Counted from the stretch's first letter, positions 36,901-44,535 are shown. The stretch: DNA of 64,000 nt from Microbispora triticiradicis (GCA_003260025.2 QFZU02000072.1:101162-165161), one strand, 5' to 3'. The notes: generated by a model from the letters alone, not told the origin. Translations and numbers: made by a program.

Positions 36901-39900
36901 TCGGCCAGCCAGGCGCGCACGGCCGCGGCGCTGGGCCGTTCGCCGGGCCGCTCCGCAGGCCGTTCCCCGGGCCCGCCGTCCGGTGTGCTCCCGGGCGTGG
37001 CCCCGGCGGCCGGCCCGGCCGTGCCTCCGGCCGTGCTTCCGGTCGCGTTTCCGGCGGCGGGGACGAGGTAGGCGACGAGCTGTTCCCCGCGTGGTTCGAC
37101 GACGGCCTGGGCGACGTCCGGGTGGTCGGTCAGCACCGACTCGATCTCGCCGAGCTCGACGCGGTAGCCGCGGATCTTCACCTGCAGGTCGCGGCGGCCC
37201 AGGAACTCGAGGTCGCCGGAGCCGGACCATCGGCCGAGGTCCCCGGTGCGGTACATGCGCGCCCCGGGCGGGCCGTACGGGTCGGGGACGAACCGGTCGG
37301 CGGTGAGGCCCGGACGGTTCAGGTAGCCGCGGGCCAGCCGGTCGCCGCCGAGATAGACCTCGCCCGGCACCCCGGCGGGGACCGGCCGCAGCCGCTCGTC
37401 CAGCACGTACGCCCGCGCCCCGGGCAGCGGCGAGCCGATCGGCAGGCTCACGCTCGCCTCGGCCGGGCCGTCGGGAGCCGGGAGCCGGGCGACGTCGTAG
37501 GTGGTCACGCCGACGGTGGCCTCGGTGGGCCCGTAGTGGTTGACGACCCGGCAACGGCTCGTCGCCGCCAGCTCGGCCGCCCAGCCGCGCGGGGCCGCCT
37601 CGCCGCCCAGCAGCAGCAGCTTCCTGGGCAGCAGGTCGGCCGGTCCGGCGCCGGCGAGCTGACCGGACGCGGGGAGGGCGGCCTCGCTCACGGACGCGGG
37701 GAGGGCGGCCTCGCTCACGGACGCGAGCAGAGTGGCGAGGTGCGACGGTGTGATCTTGAGGTAGTCGATCCCGGTCCGGCGGAAGATCTCCGCCAGCTCC
37801 GGGCCGGCGGTGCGTGAGGGCACCAGATGAAGGGTGCCGCCGGTCATCAGGCACAGGTAGAAGACCGTGACGCCGAAGTCGAAGGCGAGCGACTGGAGCA
37901 GGGCGAAGGACGAACCGGGTTCCACCTCCAGCCTCTCGCGCACTCCGGCGAGGTAGACCAGCACCTCGTGGTGCTGCACGGCGACGCCCTTGGGCCGCCC
38001 GGTGGTGCCGGAGGTGTAGATCACGTACGCGAGGTCGCCCGGCGTCCCGGTCTCCCCGTCGGTGGCGGGCGGCTCCGGTGCGCGGTCGTCGTCGAGGTAC
38101 ACGGGGGTGACGTCGTCCGGGAGACGGTCCAGCAGGTCGGCGCTGGTGACGACGAGGGCGGCCCCGGCGTCGGCCAGCACGTAGCCGAGCCGGCTCTTCG
38201 GGTGCTCCGGGTCAAGCGGCAGATAGGCGGCGCCGGACTTCAGCACGCCGAGCACCGCGACCGCGAGCCCGGTGGACTGCTCCAGGCAGATCGCCACGCG
38301 GTCGTCGCGCCGCGCGCCGAGCGCGCGCAGCCGCCGGGCGAGCCGGTCGGCCGCCGCGTCCAGCTCGGCGTACGTGAGAGCGTCATCGCCGCACACGACG
38401 GCGGTCGCGGTCGGAGTGCGGGCCGCCTGCGCCGCGATCACCTCGTGCAGGCTCACGGCGTTCCACTCGTGCGGACGCGCGGCGGCCGGCTCGTGCACAT
38501 GCTCGGCGGCCGGCGGCTCAGCGAGTCGCGCCGGGGCCGGCTCGTGCGGACGCGCGGCGGTCGTCTCGTGCGGACGCGCGGCGGTCGTCTCGTGCGGACG
38601 CGCGGCGGTGGGCTCGGGTGACGCCGGGGTCGCACCGGATACCTCGGCGGCGGGCCCGTCCACCGGCACGCCGGCGAAGCCGAGCACGCGGCGCCGCTCC
38701 GCCTCCGGGAGCAGCTCCAGGTCCGACACCCGCGTGTCCGGGGCGGTGACGATCGACCTCAGCAGGTTCTCGAAGCACTCCGCGAGGCGTGCGACGGTGG
38801 CCGGGCGGAACAGCTCGGTGCGGTAGGTGAGGTTGCCGTGCAGGCCGTCGCCCAGATCCATCAGGTACAACCCGAGGTCGAACCGGCTCGCGGTCACCTC
38901 GAACGGATAGGCCGACAGGGTCAGGCCCTGCCCGCGCAGCGGGGCCGACCGGTAGTTCTGCAGCGCGAACATCACCTGGAACACCGGTGACCTGCTCACG
39001 TCGCGCTCGACCCCCAACTCGCCGACGAGCCGGTCGAAGGGCAGCTCCTGGTGGGCGTAGGCGTCCAGCGCCGTCTCGCGCACCCGGCCGAGCAGCTCGG
39101 TGAAGGCCGGGTCGCCGGACAGGTCGGCCCGCATCGGCAGCGAGTTGATGAAGAGGCCGACCACCCGCTCCAGCTCCGGCAGTTCGCGCCCGGACACCGG
39201 GGAGCCCACCGCGAAGTCGTCCTGGCCGGAGTACCGCGCGAGCAGCACCTCGAACGCGGCGAGCAGCGTCATGTACAGCGTCGCGCCGTTGGCCCGGCCC
39301 AGCTCGGTCAGCGCGTCCGCGAGCGCGCGGTCGAGCACGAAGCGGTGCGCGGCGCCCGCGGCGCCCTGCTCCGGCGGGCGCGGCAGGTCGGTCGGCAGCT
39401 CCAGCGGCGGCAGCCCGGCGAGCCGCTCCCGCCAGTAACGGATGTCGTCGTCGTGGGTCCGCCCGCGTTCCCATACCGCGTAGTCGCCGTACTGCACCGG
39501 CGGGGCGGCGAGATCGGCCTCAGTCCCGGTCCGGTACGCCTCGTGCAGGGCGAGCAGTTCCTCCATCACGATGTCGCAGGACCAGCCGTCGGTCACGGCG
39601 TGGTGCATCGTCAGGACCAGCACGTGTTCCCGGGCGCCGAGCCGGACCAGGAGCACCCGCAACAACGGGCCGTTCGCGAGGTCGAACGGCCGGTCCAGCT
39701 CCTCCTGCACGATCTCGTGCACGGCGGCGGCGTCGCCGGACACCCGGAACCCGACCGGCGGATCGTCGTCCAGCACGATCTCCGGGGTGCCGTCGTCGGT
39801 GGTGACGAACCGGGTGCGGAGGCTCTCGTGGCGCCGGGCGACCTCGGCGAGCGCGCGCTCCAGGGCCGTCTCGTCGATCTCGCCGCCCTCCAGCCGTACG

Positions 39901-40091
39901 GCGAAGGCGACGGTGTAGGCGGTGGTGCCCGGCGCGTACTGCTCCAGGAACCACAGGCGCTCCTGGGCGTGCGAGAGCGGCGGGTGGGTGCCGGCCGGGC
40001 GCGGCGGCACGGTGACCCTCGCGGCTTTCCCGGCCTTGAGCCGCTGCGCCAGCAGGGCCTGCTTGGCAGGTGAGAGACCGGTTCGGGTCAC
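33951..40091 (-). CDS. NRPS C-A-T-TE fused to an MFS exporter
   Basis: 2046 residues from GTG 40091 (GAGGTG nine bases upstream). Order: condensation domain about 35-470 with HHAVTDGW (163-170); Ala/Pro/His repeat linker about 490-545; adenylation domain about 550-1060 with YTSGTTGRPKG and NHYGPTE; carrier S1143; alpha/beta-hydrolase thioesterase about 1165-1400; disordered linker; MFS transporter about 1540-1950 with some twelve helices and motif GAIVDRFDRRRVML. Pocket residues D-F-T-K-L-G-H-V-G-K resemble the aspartate code. The thioesterase nucleophile motif is GHCGLG with C1275 replacing serine; Asp in GERD and His in EAGHFF complete a triad. It should release the product and export it. 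Transporter fusion to a terminal NRPS module is rare but known from annotation; Cys-type TEs are known from beta-lactone-forming ObiF. Confidence 0.92.
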   Translation of the reverse strand: MTRTGLSPAKQALLAQRLKAGKAARVTVPPRPAGTHPPLSHAQERLWFLEQYAPGTTAYTVAFAVRLEGGEIDETALERALAEVARRHESLRTRFVTTDDGTPEIVLDDDPPVGFRVSGDAAAVHEIVQEELDRPFDLANGPLLRVLLVRLGAREHVLVLTMHHAVTDGWSCDIVMEELLALHEAYRTGTEADLAAPPVQYGDYAVWERGRTHDDDIRYWRERLAGLPPLELPTDLPRPPEQGAAGAAHRFVLDRALADALTELGRANGATLYMTLLAAFEVLLARYSGQDDFAVGSPVSGRELPELERVVGLFINSLPMRADLSGDPAFTELLGRVRETALDAYAHQELPFDRLVGELGVERDVSRSPVFQVMFALQNYRSAPLRGQGLTLSAYPFEVTASRFDLGLYLMDLGDGLHGNLTYRTELFRPATVARLAECFENLLRSIVTAPDTRVSDLELLPEAERRRVLGFAGVPVDGPAAEVSGATPASPEPTAARPHETTAARPHETTAARPHEPAPARLAEPPAAEHVHEPAAARPHEWNAVSLHEVIAAQAARTPTATAVVCGDDALTYAELDAAADRLARRLRALGARRDDRVAICLEQSTGLAVAVLGVLKSGAAYLPLDPEHPKSRLGYVLADAGAALVVTSADLLDRLPDDVTPVYLDDDRAPEPPATDGETGTPGDLAYVIYTSGTTGRPKGVAVQHHEVLVYLAGVRERLEVEPGSSFALLQSLAFDFGVTVFYLCLMTGGTLHLVPSRTAGPELAEIFRRTGIDYLKITPSHLATLLASVSEAALPASVSEAALPASGQLAGAGPADLLPRKLLLLGGEAAPRGWAAELAATSRCRVVNHYGPTEATVGVTTYDVARLPAPDGPAEASVSLPIGSPLPGARAYVLDERLRPVPAGVPGEVYLGGDRLARGYLNRPGLTADRFVPDPYGPPGARMYRTGDLGRWSGSGDLEFLGRRDLQVKIRGYRVELGEIESVLTDHPDVAQAVVEPRGEQLVAYLVPAAGNATGSTAGGTAGPAAGATPGSTPDGGPGERPAERPGERPSAAAVRAWLADRLPAYMIPSRYAWLDELPLKSHGKVDRSRLPEPEADVPAAEYVAPEPGPEEDVASVWAEVLDVERVGAHDDFFALGGHSLLAMRVIARLRRAYPDRPVTVLDVFKHRTVRELARLLTAEGDVPRSLLHRLTPARTATTTLVCVPYGGGSAVVYQPLADALPADWALYSVAVPGHELGEEPRPFDEVVLGCVAEIAEIMDRNGGSLVLYGHCGLGVMLSAEITRKLEADGHTVDALYLGGVFPFARPGRGMSWIGTFFDHLTSDQQRVNMLTAAGLDVEDLGREQIKLIVRNRREGTRAAERYFTRIFEEGGGPALRAPVIAVVGERDPAAEFYQERYKEWHCLSDETACVVLDEAGHFFLRYRNTELADIVTGTHAALASGRTEGMERDESRTWWLQGVSRRPEAEAQAAGTGRSGVDGVIHDGPAETAANGVNGIGHDGPEAAGRDGSAGAAQDGRAGRDGQAGSADSSPRVGPPPSMRRFLVVAAGQLVSITGSALTEFAIPLWIYLTTGSLARFALFSVLGLLPGMLVAPLAGAIVDRFDRRRVMLAGDLAAGGTQLALGVLLWTGNLQIWHIYPLLVCLSIALTFQRLAYGSAIPQLVPKRFLGHANGVVQMAAGTAQLIVPLIAVGLMAAIGLEGILVIDVASYAVATLTILLVRFPATMAWKRRESVLAEMMGGIRHSWGNRGFRAMLFYFAVLNVFLSPLFLMISPLVLSFASLAEVGRVSFAGGLGAFLGGLAMAAWGGPRRRRLHGVLLSTLALSVFCLLTGLRADLFPIAAGAFGMSLCLTLLNGVYATIIQVKVPQRFHGRVIALNTLVAWSTLPIGFGLVAPYGAQVFEPLLAPGGPLAGTVGAVLGTGPGRGIGFMYACFALAIAAVALVGMRIGVLRRFDDEVPDALPDDVVGYQALTRRIASVRAAGAGRKDGAGDGPAGGPADGAVDVRPAPGRALLDAAAPIEPAGEPAPVSTLTSGRAAEKEQV
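38541..38612. repeat. Minisatellite in the C-A linker of the large NRPS gene
   Basis: Three tandem 24-bp copies (38541, 38565, 38589) of CTCGTGCGGACGCGCGGCGG plus four bases, with an older copy at 38466-38489. They encode an eight-residue unit T-A-A-R-P-H-E-T. In frame, so length can vary without breaking the protein. Confidence 0.85.
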
Positions 40092-40129
40092 GGCGCCGGC
40101 ACCTCGGGTGAATCCTGCGTTATGAACAT
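40088..40129 (-). CDS. Possible 13-aa leader peptide coupled to the NRPS start
   Basis: ATG 40129 with GAGGA five bases upstream opens MFITQDSPEVPAP and stops at a TGA overlapping the GTG of the large NRPS gene. No repeated codon pattern of a classical amino-acid attenuator is seen, so coupling rather than attenuation is the likely purpose. Confidence 0.45.
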   Translation of the reverse strand: MFITQDSPEVPAP

Positions 40130-40150
40130 GGCATTCCTCTGTGCGCTTCG

Positions 40151-40223
40151 CGCACCGGCACGCCGGCGGGCCGGTGCGGATATGCGGGCGGCCGACGACA
40201 CGGCGGTGACCGAATCACCGCCG
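40151..40223 (-). promoter_or_regulatory. Two stem-loops in the NRPS mRNA leader
   Basis: CGCACCGGC (40151-40159) pairs with 40170-40178, and CGGCGGTGA (40201-40209) with 40215-40223, each nine perfect pairs. They lie within the roughly 235-base leader. No U tract follows, so a simple terminator is unlikely. Confidence 0.4.
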
Positions 40224-40309
40224 GCGGGCCTCCCGCCTGATGCCGGCGCGCGCGGCGCGAATTTCGCCGCTCTTCGCGCCGGTAACCCCCCTCAAACAAG
40301 ACGCATAAG

Positions 40310-40323
40310 TGGGAACGCTCCCA
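40310..40323. promoter_or_regulatory. CebR box 3, NRPS promoter
   Basis: TGGGAACGCTCCCA, one mismatch (G to A) from the perfect palindrome. It begins about ten bases past the -10 box of the minus-strand promoter, at the transcription start. Confidence 0.8.
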
Positions 40324-40332
40324 CGGCAACGG

Positions 40333-40362
40333 AGGCTAGGGATGGGACCTTTCGTTCGTCAA
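40333..40362 (-). promoter_or_regulatory. NRPS operon promoter
   Basis: On the minus strand TTGACG (40357-40362) and TAGCCT (40333-40338), spacer 18. Transcription would start near 40326, just before the CebR box. Confidence 0.65.
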
Positions 40363-40475
40363 GAGTCATGGAAGTTTCTGTCCGTTATTAGACCCAGGAC
40401 GGGGAATGTGAGGATATTGCCGCAGATCGCGGACAATATGGGCTACAACCAGCCAAATCGCCCTATCGCCGAGGA

Positions 40476-40504
40476 TTGACAGCACCCCTTACCCCACCTA
40501 CGCT
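40476..40504 (+). promoter_or_regulatory. 2-oxoacid dehydrogenase operon promoter
   Basis: TTGACA (40476-40481) and TACGCT (40499-40504), spacer 17: close to the actinobacterial housekeeping consensus. The expected start near 40510 falls inside CebR box 4. Confidence 0.7.
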
Positions 40505-40507
40505 CCG

Positions 40508-40521
40508 TGGGAGCGCTCCCA
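40508..40521. promoter_or_regulatory. CebR box 4, 2-oxoacid dehydrogenase promoter
   Basis: Perfect TGGGAGCGCTCCCA starting three bases after the -10 box. About 200 bp from box 3 in the divergent region, so one repressor could control both operons. Confidence 0.88.
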
Positions 40522-40604
40522 GAATGGGTGCTCCTGTCCCTAGGCCGGGAACCCGGTGACCGAGCGCGCCCCTCCGTCAGTGACGCACCAGGAGCGGACC
40601 ACCT

Positions 40605-41561
40605 TTGACCGTCACCGCCGCCGCACCCCCTCGGAGCCCACGGCCCGCCGTGAGCGACCAGGATCTCCGCTCGCTGCTTCTCATCCGGCACTTCGAGCGA
40701 GCCCTGCTCCGCCTGTTCGAGCGGGGTGTGCTGAGCGGCACCACCCATACCTGCCTCGGGCAGGAGTACGTCCCGGTCGCCCTTTCGGCCCTGCTCCGGG
40801 ACGACGACTTCGTGTTCAGCAACCACCGCGGGCATGGTCACTTCCTCGCCCGCCATCCCGACCCGGACGGCCTGCTCGCCGAGATCATGGGCCGGGAGGG
40901 CGCTCTGTGCGGAGGCGTCGGCGGCAGCCAGCACATCTACCACCAGCGCTTCCTGTCCACCGGCGTACAGGGCGAGAGCCTGCCGGTGGCGACCGGGGTG
41001 GCCCTGAAACTGGCCGGCACGGGCGCGCTGGCCTGCGCGTACATCGGGGACGGCACCTGGGGTGAGGGCGCCGTCTACGAGGCGCTCAACATGGCGTCCC
41101 TGTGGCGGGTGCCGCTGCTGGTCGTGGTGGAGCACAACGGCATCGCCCAGTCGACCCCGACGTCCGTCCAGATGGCCGGCACGATCGCCGCCCGGGCGGC
41201 GGCCTTCGGCGTCCGCCACCACCACATCGCCTCCACCGACGTCGATGAGATCAGGGCGGGCCTCGCCCCGCTGGTGGACGCCGTACGGGCCGAGCCGTCC
41301 CCGCTGGTCGTGGAGTTCGCCACGCACCGTCTCGGACCGCACAGCAAGGGCGACGACACCCGCTCGCCGGAGGAGATCCGCCGGGTCCGGGAGTCCGACT
41401 GGTACGACCGGTACGCCGAGGCCGATCCCGAGCGGTTCGCCCGGATCGACGGGGAGCAGCGCGACCTCGTCGAACGGGTGGTCGCCGAGGTCTCCGCCCG
41501 GCCCGCCGCCCCGGCCGCCTCGGCCGCCCTCGCCACTCCGTCGCCGGAGGCCCGGCCGTGA
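40605..41561 (+). CDS. 2-oxoacid dehydrogenase E1 alpha subunit (thiamine diphosphate)
   Basis: 318 residues from TTG 40605 with AGGAG ten bases upstream. The thiamine-diphosphate motif GDG...N is GDGTWGEGAVYEALNM to VVVEHN (about 145-175). Substrate-side residues resemble SNHRGHGHFLA and GGSQHIYHQRFLS of the PDH/acetoin/branched-chain E1alpha group. With E1beta and E2 it should decarboxylate a 2-oxoacid and hand the acyl group to lipoate. Substrate (pyruvate, acetoin or branched-chain) is not readable. Its place, divergent from an NRPS and under a CebR box, suggests a dedicated acyl supply. Confidence 0.88.
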   Translation: MTVTAAAPPRSPRPAVSDQDLRSLLLIRHFERALLRLFERGVLSGTTHTCLGQEYVPVALSALLRDDDFVFSNHRGHGHFLARHPDPDGLLAEIMGREGALCGGVGGSQHIYHQRFLSTGVQGESLPVATGVALKLAGTGALACAYIGDGTWGEGAVYEALNMASLWRVPLLVVVEHNGIAQSTPTSVQMAGTIAARAAAFGVRHHHIASTDVDEIRAGLAPLVDAVRAEPSPLVVEFATHRLGPHSKGDDTRSPEEIRRVRESDWYDRYAEADPERFARIDGEQRDLVERVVAEVSARPAAPAASAALATPSPEARP

Positions 41562-42535
41562 CCAGAGTCTCCGAGCACCTCAACCAGGCGCTGCACGATC
41601 TCATGGAGTCGGACCCCTCGGTCCACCTGCTCGGCGAGGACGTCAGCGACCCGTACGGCGGCGCGTTCAAGGTGACCCGTGGGCTGTCCAGCCGGTTCGG
41701 TTCCCGGGTGCGGTCCACTCCGCTGAGCGAGGGCGCCATCGCGGGGGTCGGCGCCGGGCTGGCCCTGGCCGGCGACAAGGCCATCGTCGAGATCATGTTC
41801 TCCGACTTCGTGGCCCTGGCGTTCGACCAGATCACGAACTTCGCCGCCAAGTCCACCTCGATGTACGGCAGGCCCGTGCCGGTGCCGCTCGTGGTCCGCT
41901 GCCCCACGGGCGGCAACCGCGGCTACGGCCCCACCCACAGCCAGAACCCGCAGAAGCACTTCATCGGGGTGCCGGGGCTGTCCCTGTTCGAGATGACGCC
42001 GTTCCACGACGCCGGCGACCTGCTCACCCGGATGTTCGAGCTGGCCCGGCCCTGCCTGTTCTTCGAGGACAAGGTCCTCTACACCCGGCAGATGCACGAC
42101 ACCGGCGACCTGTTCCGGTTCGAGGTGACCGACGACGTGGCGCGGGTGTACGTCGACGGCGCGGGCCCGCCCGACTGCACGCTGGTCACCCACGGCGGGC
42201 TCGTCCACCGGACGCTCGACGCCATGCGGGCGCTGCTGCTGGAGGACGAACTGGTCTGCGAACTGCTCGTGCCGGCCCAGCTCTACCCGGTGCCCCACCT
42301 GCCCGGGCTGGAGGACGCGCCGCACGTCTGCGTGGTGGACGACGGCACCGAGGGCGGCACCTGGGCGGCCGAGGTGGCCACGGCGCTCTACCCGCGCCTG
42401 TGGGGCCGCCTGCGCCGCCCGATCACCCTGGTCAACTCGGCGGACAGCGTGATTCCCGCCGCCCCCCATCTCGAACGCGAGGTGCTCGTGCAGGCCGGCC
42501 ACATCCGGGCCGCGGTTCGGGAGGCCCTGTCGTGA
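41558..42535 (+). CDS. 2-oxoacid dehydrogenase E1 beta subunit
   Basis: 325 residues from a GTG overlapping E1alpha by four bases. Conserved parts: LLGEDVSDPYGGAFKVTRGL, RVRSTPLSEGAIAGVGAGLA (the E1-beta E-x-x-I motif), VEIMFSDFVALAFDQITNF and the transketolase C-terminal domain with CTLVTHGGLVHRTLDAM. Normal length. It forms the alpha2beta2 decarboxylase with the preceding gene product. Confidence 0.88.
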   Translation: MTRVSEHLNQALHDLMESDPSVHLLGEDVSDPYGGAFKVTRGLSSRFGSRVRSTPLSEGAIAGVGAGLALAGDKAIVEIMFSDFVALAFDQITNFAAKSTSMYGRPVPVPLVVRCPTGGNRGYGPTHSQNPQKHFIGVPGLSLFEMTPFHDAGDLLTRMFELARPCLFFEDKVLYTRQMHDTGDLFRFEVTDDVARVYVDGAGPPDCTLVTHGGLVHRTLDAMRALLLEDELVCELLVPAQLYPVPHLPGLEDAPHVCVVDDGTEGGTWAAEVATALYPRLWGRLRRPITLVNSADSVIPAAPHLEREVLVQAGHIRAAVREALS

Positions 42536-43941
42536 CCGGCTTCCCCGTGCCCAAGCTCAACAACAACGACACGACGTACGTCCTGGTCGAGTGGCTGGCC
42601 GAGGACGGCCAGGCGGTGCGCGACGGTGATCCGGTCGTGCTGCTGGAGACGTCGAAGGCCACCGAGGAGGTCGTCGCCCCGCGGGACGGCGTCCTGCGGC
42701 GGCTGCTCGCCGAGGGCGCCGAGTGCGAGCCGGGGCAGGTGATCGCCCAGCTGCTCGGGCCGGGTGACGAGGCCGCCCCGGAAGACCCGGCAGGCACCGT
42801 GAGGAGTACGGGAAGCGCGGAGAGCGCGGGCGGCGACCCGCGCGGGCCGGGCCGCCTGGCGGCGCCCGGCGACTCCGTTCCGGGCGGTCCCGGCGGCGCG
42901 GGTACCGGCGACGGCTCCGGCGTCGTCGTCACCATGCCCGCCCGCGAACTGATCGAGGCGCACGGCGTCGCGATGGAGCGGGTGTACGCCCTGGGCCGCA
43001 AGGTGATCAGGCGGGCCGACGTAGAGGAGCTGCTCGGCGGCCCGGCGCGCCCCTCCCCTGCCCCGCCCGGGAGCACCGCCACGAGCGGAGGCGCGTCCGG
43101 GAGCGACCGGCCGAGCACGCCGGGGCACGTGGACGGCCTCTCGGCCACGGCCCACCCGGCCCCGGCCGGCTCGACCCCGAACGGTGTGGGCCGGGCCGGG
43201 TTCACCCTGGCCGAGGCGGCGCCCGACGGCGCGGGCCGGGACGACGACGCGGAGTGGATCACGCTGTCCCGGGCGCAGCAGCGGACGGCCGAGGTCGTCG
43301 AGCGGTCCCGGCGCGAGATCCCCGCGGCCTTCACCGTGATGAGCGTCGACGTGACCGAGGTGCTGTCGCTCGCCCGCGACCTCACCCGGAGGCTGCGCGC
43401 CCTGGTCGGCCTGCCCGAGATGGTGGTGAAGGCGACGGGTGGGCTGCTCGACCGCTTCCCGGTGTTCTTCGCCCAGCCCGGCCCCGGCCCTCGCCCGCGC
43501 CTGCGGCGGGCCACCGCCGCCAACGTGGGCGTGACCGTCGACGTGGGCCGTGGGCTGTTCATCCCGGTCGTCCGTGACGTGGCCGACCGGCCGCTCGCCG
43601 AGATCGCCCGCGACCTGGTCGGTTTCCGCAAGACGGCCCTCACCGGGTCCTTCAGGGAAAGCGACCTCGAAGGAGGCAATATCACGCTCACCCTGCACAC
43701 CAGCGACGGCATCGTGCACGCCGTCCCGATCGTCTTCCCCGGCCAGACGTGCGCGCTTTCGCTGACCGCGCCCCGCCCGGAAGTCGTCCCCGACGGCTCG
43801 GGCTTCGCCGTACGGAAGACCGCCGCGATCGGCCTCGCGTACGACCACCGTTTCGTCAACGGCCGCGACGCCGCGGAGTTCCTCGGCGAACTCCGGTCGG
43901 CGCTCGAATCACCCGCGCGTTTCCTCACCGAGAATGGTTGA
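42532..43941 (+). CDS. 2-oxoacid dehydrogenase E2 acyltransferase
   Basis: 469 residues from a GTG overlapping E1beta by four bases. Lipoyl domain about 1-75 with the lipoylated lysine in ETSKATEEV (K42); a small peripheral-subunit-binding domain about 135-175 (VTMPARELIEAHGV); long Gly/Pro/Ala linkers; catalytic domain about 240-469 with YDHRFVNGRDA. In the HRxxDG active site the aspartate is asparagine (N443), unusual for this family. No E3 gene is adjacent, so lipoamide dehydrogenase would be shared. The acyl acceptor could be CoA or, in a specialised pathway, a carrier protein. Confidence 0.85.
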   Translation: MTGFPVPKLNNNDTTYVLVEWLAEDGQAVRDGDPVVLLETSKATEEVVAPRDGVLRRLLAEGAECEPGQVIAQLLGPGDEAAPEDPAGTVRSTGSAESAGGDPRGPGRLAAPGDSVPGGPGGAGTGDGSGVVVTMPARELIEAHGVAMERVYALGRKVIRRADVEELLGGPARPSPAPPGSTATSGGASGSDRPSTPGHVDGLSATAHPAPAGSTPNGVGRAGFTLAEAAPDGAGRDDDAEWITLSRAQQRTAEVVERSRREIPAAFTVMSVDVTEVLSLARDLTRRLRALVGLPEMVVKATGGLLDRFPVFFAQPGPGPRPRLRRATAANVGVTVDVGRGLFIPVVRDVADRPLAEIARDLVGFRKTALTGSFRESDLEGGNITLTLHTSDGIVHAVPIVFPGQTCALSLTAPRPEVVPDGSGFAVRKTAAIGLAYDHRFVNGRDAAEFLGELRSALESPARFLTENG

Positions 43942-43944
43942 CCT

Positions 43945-44535
43945 CATCCCCTCCCTGAAGGGAGGGCATTCCGACCGTCGCCGGGCGGGTTTCCTGCTTC
44001 ATTGCCGGTCGCCTCGTCCGAGAGGGCTCTCGTCGAGGTCTTACACCAGCTCCACAGGCGTTTCACCTCTCCGCCGGCCCGGCGGCGAGGACATTCTTGG
44101 CGGCGTTGACGTCCCGGCGCCGGTCGGCGATCCGGGCGCGGGCGACCTTCAGCCGGGCCCTGGCCCGGTTCGCGCTGCCCGCCGCTTTACGCGCGAGCGA
44201 GCGCTGGGCCTTGCCCATGCGCCTGCGGCCGGCCCGCTCATGGCCGGGGTTGGTGACCCTGCCGTCCTGGTCGGTCAGATCGGGAATCGGACGGGCCTTT
44301 TTGTAGCCGACACGCACACACCCGAACGTCCGGGCAAGCTCGGACGCCTGCTCGGGAGTCGGGTAGAAGCGGTACCGGTAAGCCCGCCTCACGATCTGCG
44401 CCACGCCGCACATCAAGCCACCCGCCCGGCCAAGGTTCGCACCTTTGTTCGTACGGCGTTCCGCCTGGCAGACAACCGCCTGCCCATGCCCCGCTCCGCA
44501 AGGGGTCCGATTCCGCTCCCGCCCGAAGGCGGGGG
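43945..44535 (-). mobile_element. Degenerate IS605/IS200-type element carrying a deleted tnpB
   Basis: Hairpin CCTCCCT-GA-AGGGAGG (43950-43965) lies only nine bases past the E2 stop and resembles the right end of IS605-group elements; it may also serve as terminator. A left-end-type hairpin CCCGCC-CGAA-GGCGGG lies at 44518-44533. Between them is a tnpB remnant. It separates the dehydrogenase operon from the second GH1 gene. Boundaries are approximate. Confidence 0.6.
44063..44404 (-). pseudogene. Internally deleted tnpB (OrfB) transposase remnant
   Basis: From GTG 44404 it reads VRRAYRYRFYPTPEQASELA, the N-terminal helix-turn-helix of TnpB, then jumps to a basic mid-section (KAQRSLARKAAGSANRARAR) and again to the C-terminal DVNAAKNVLAAG. 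Only about 113 of some 400 residues remain in one open frame, without the RuvC catalytic core. It cannot be an active nuclease. Confidence 0.8.

Noticed and set aside
43950..44065. Possible working TnpB guide (omega) RNA at the element's right end
   Set aside because: tnpB has lost its catalytic core and most of its length, so no functional system remains even if the end hairpin is kept.
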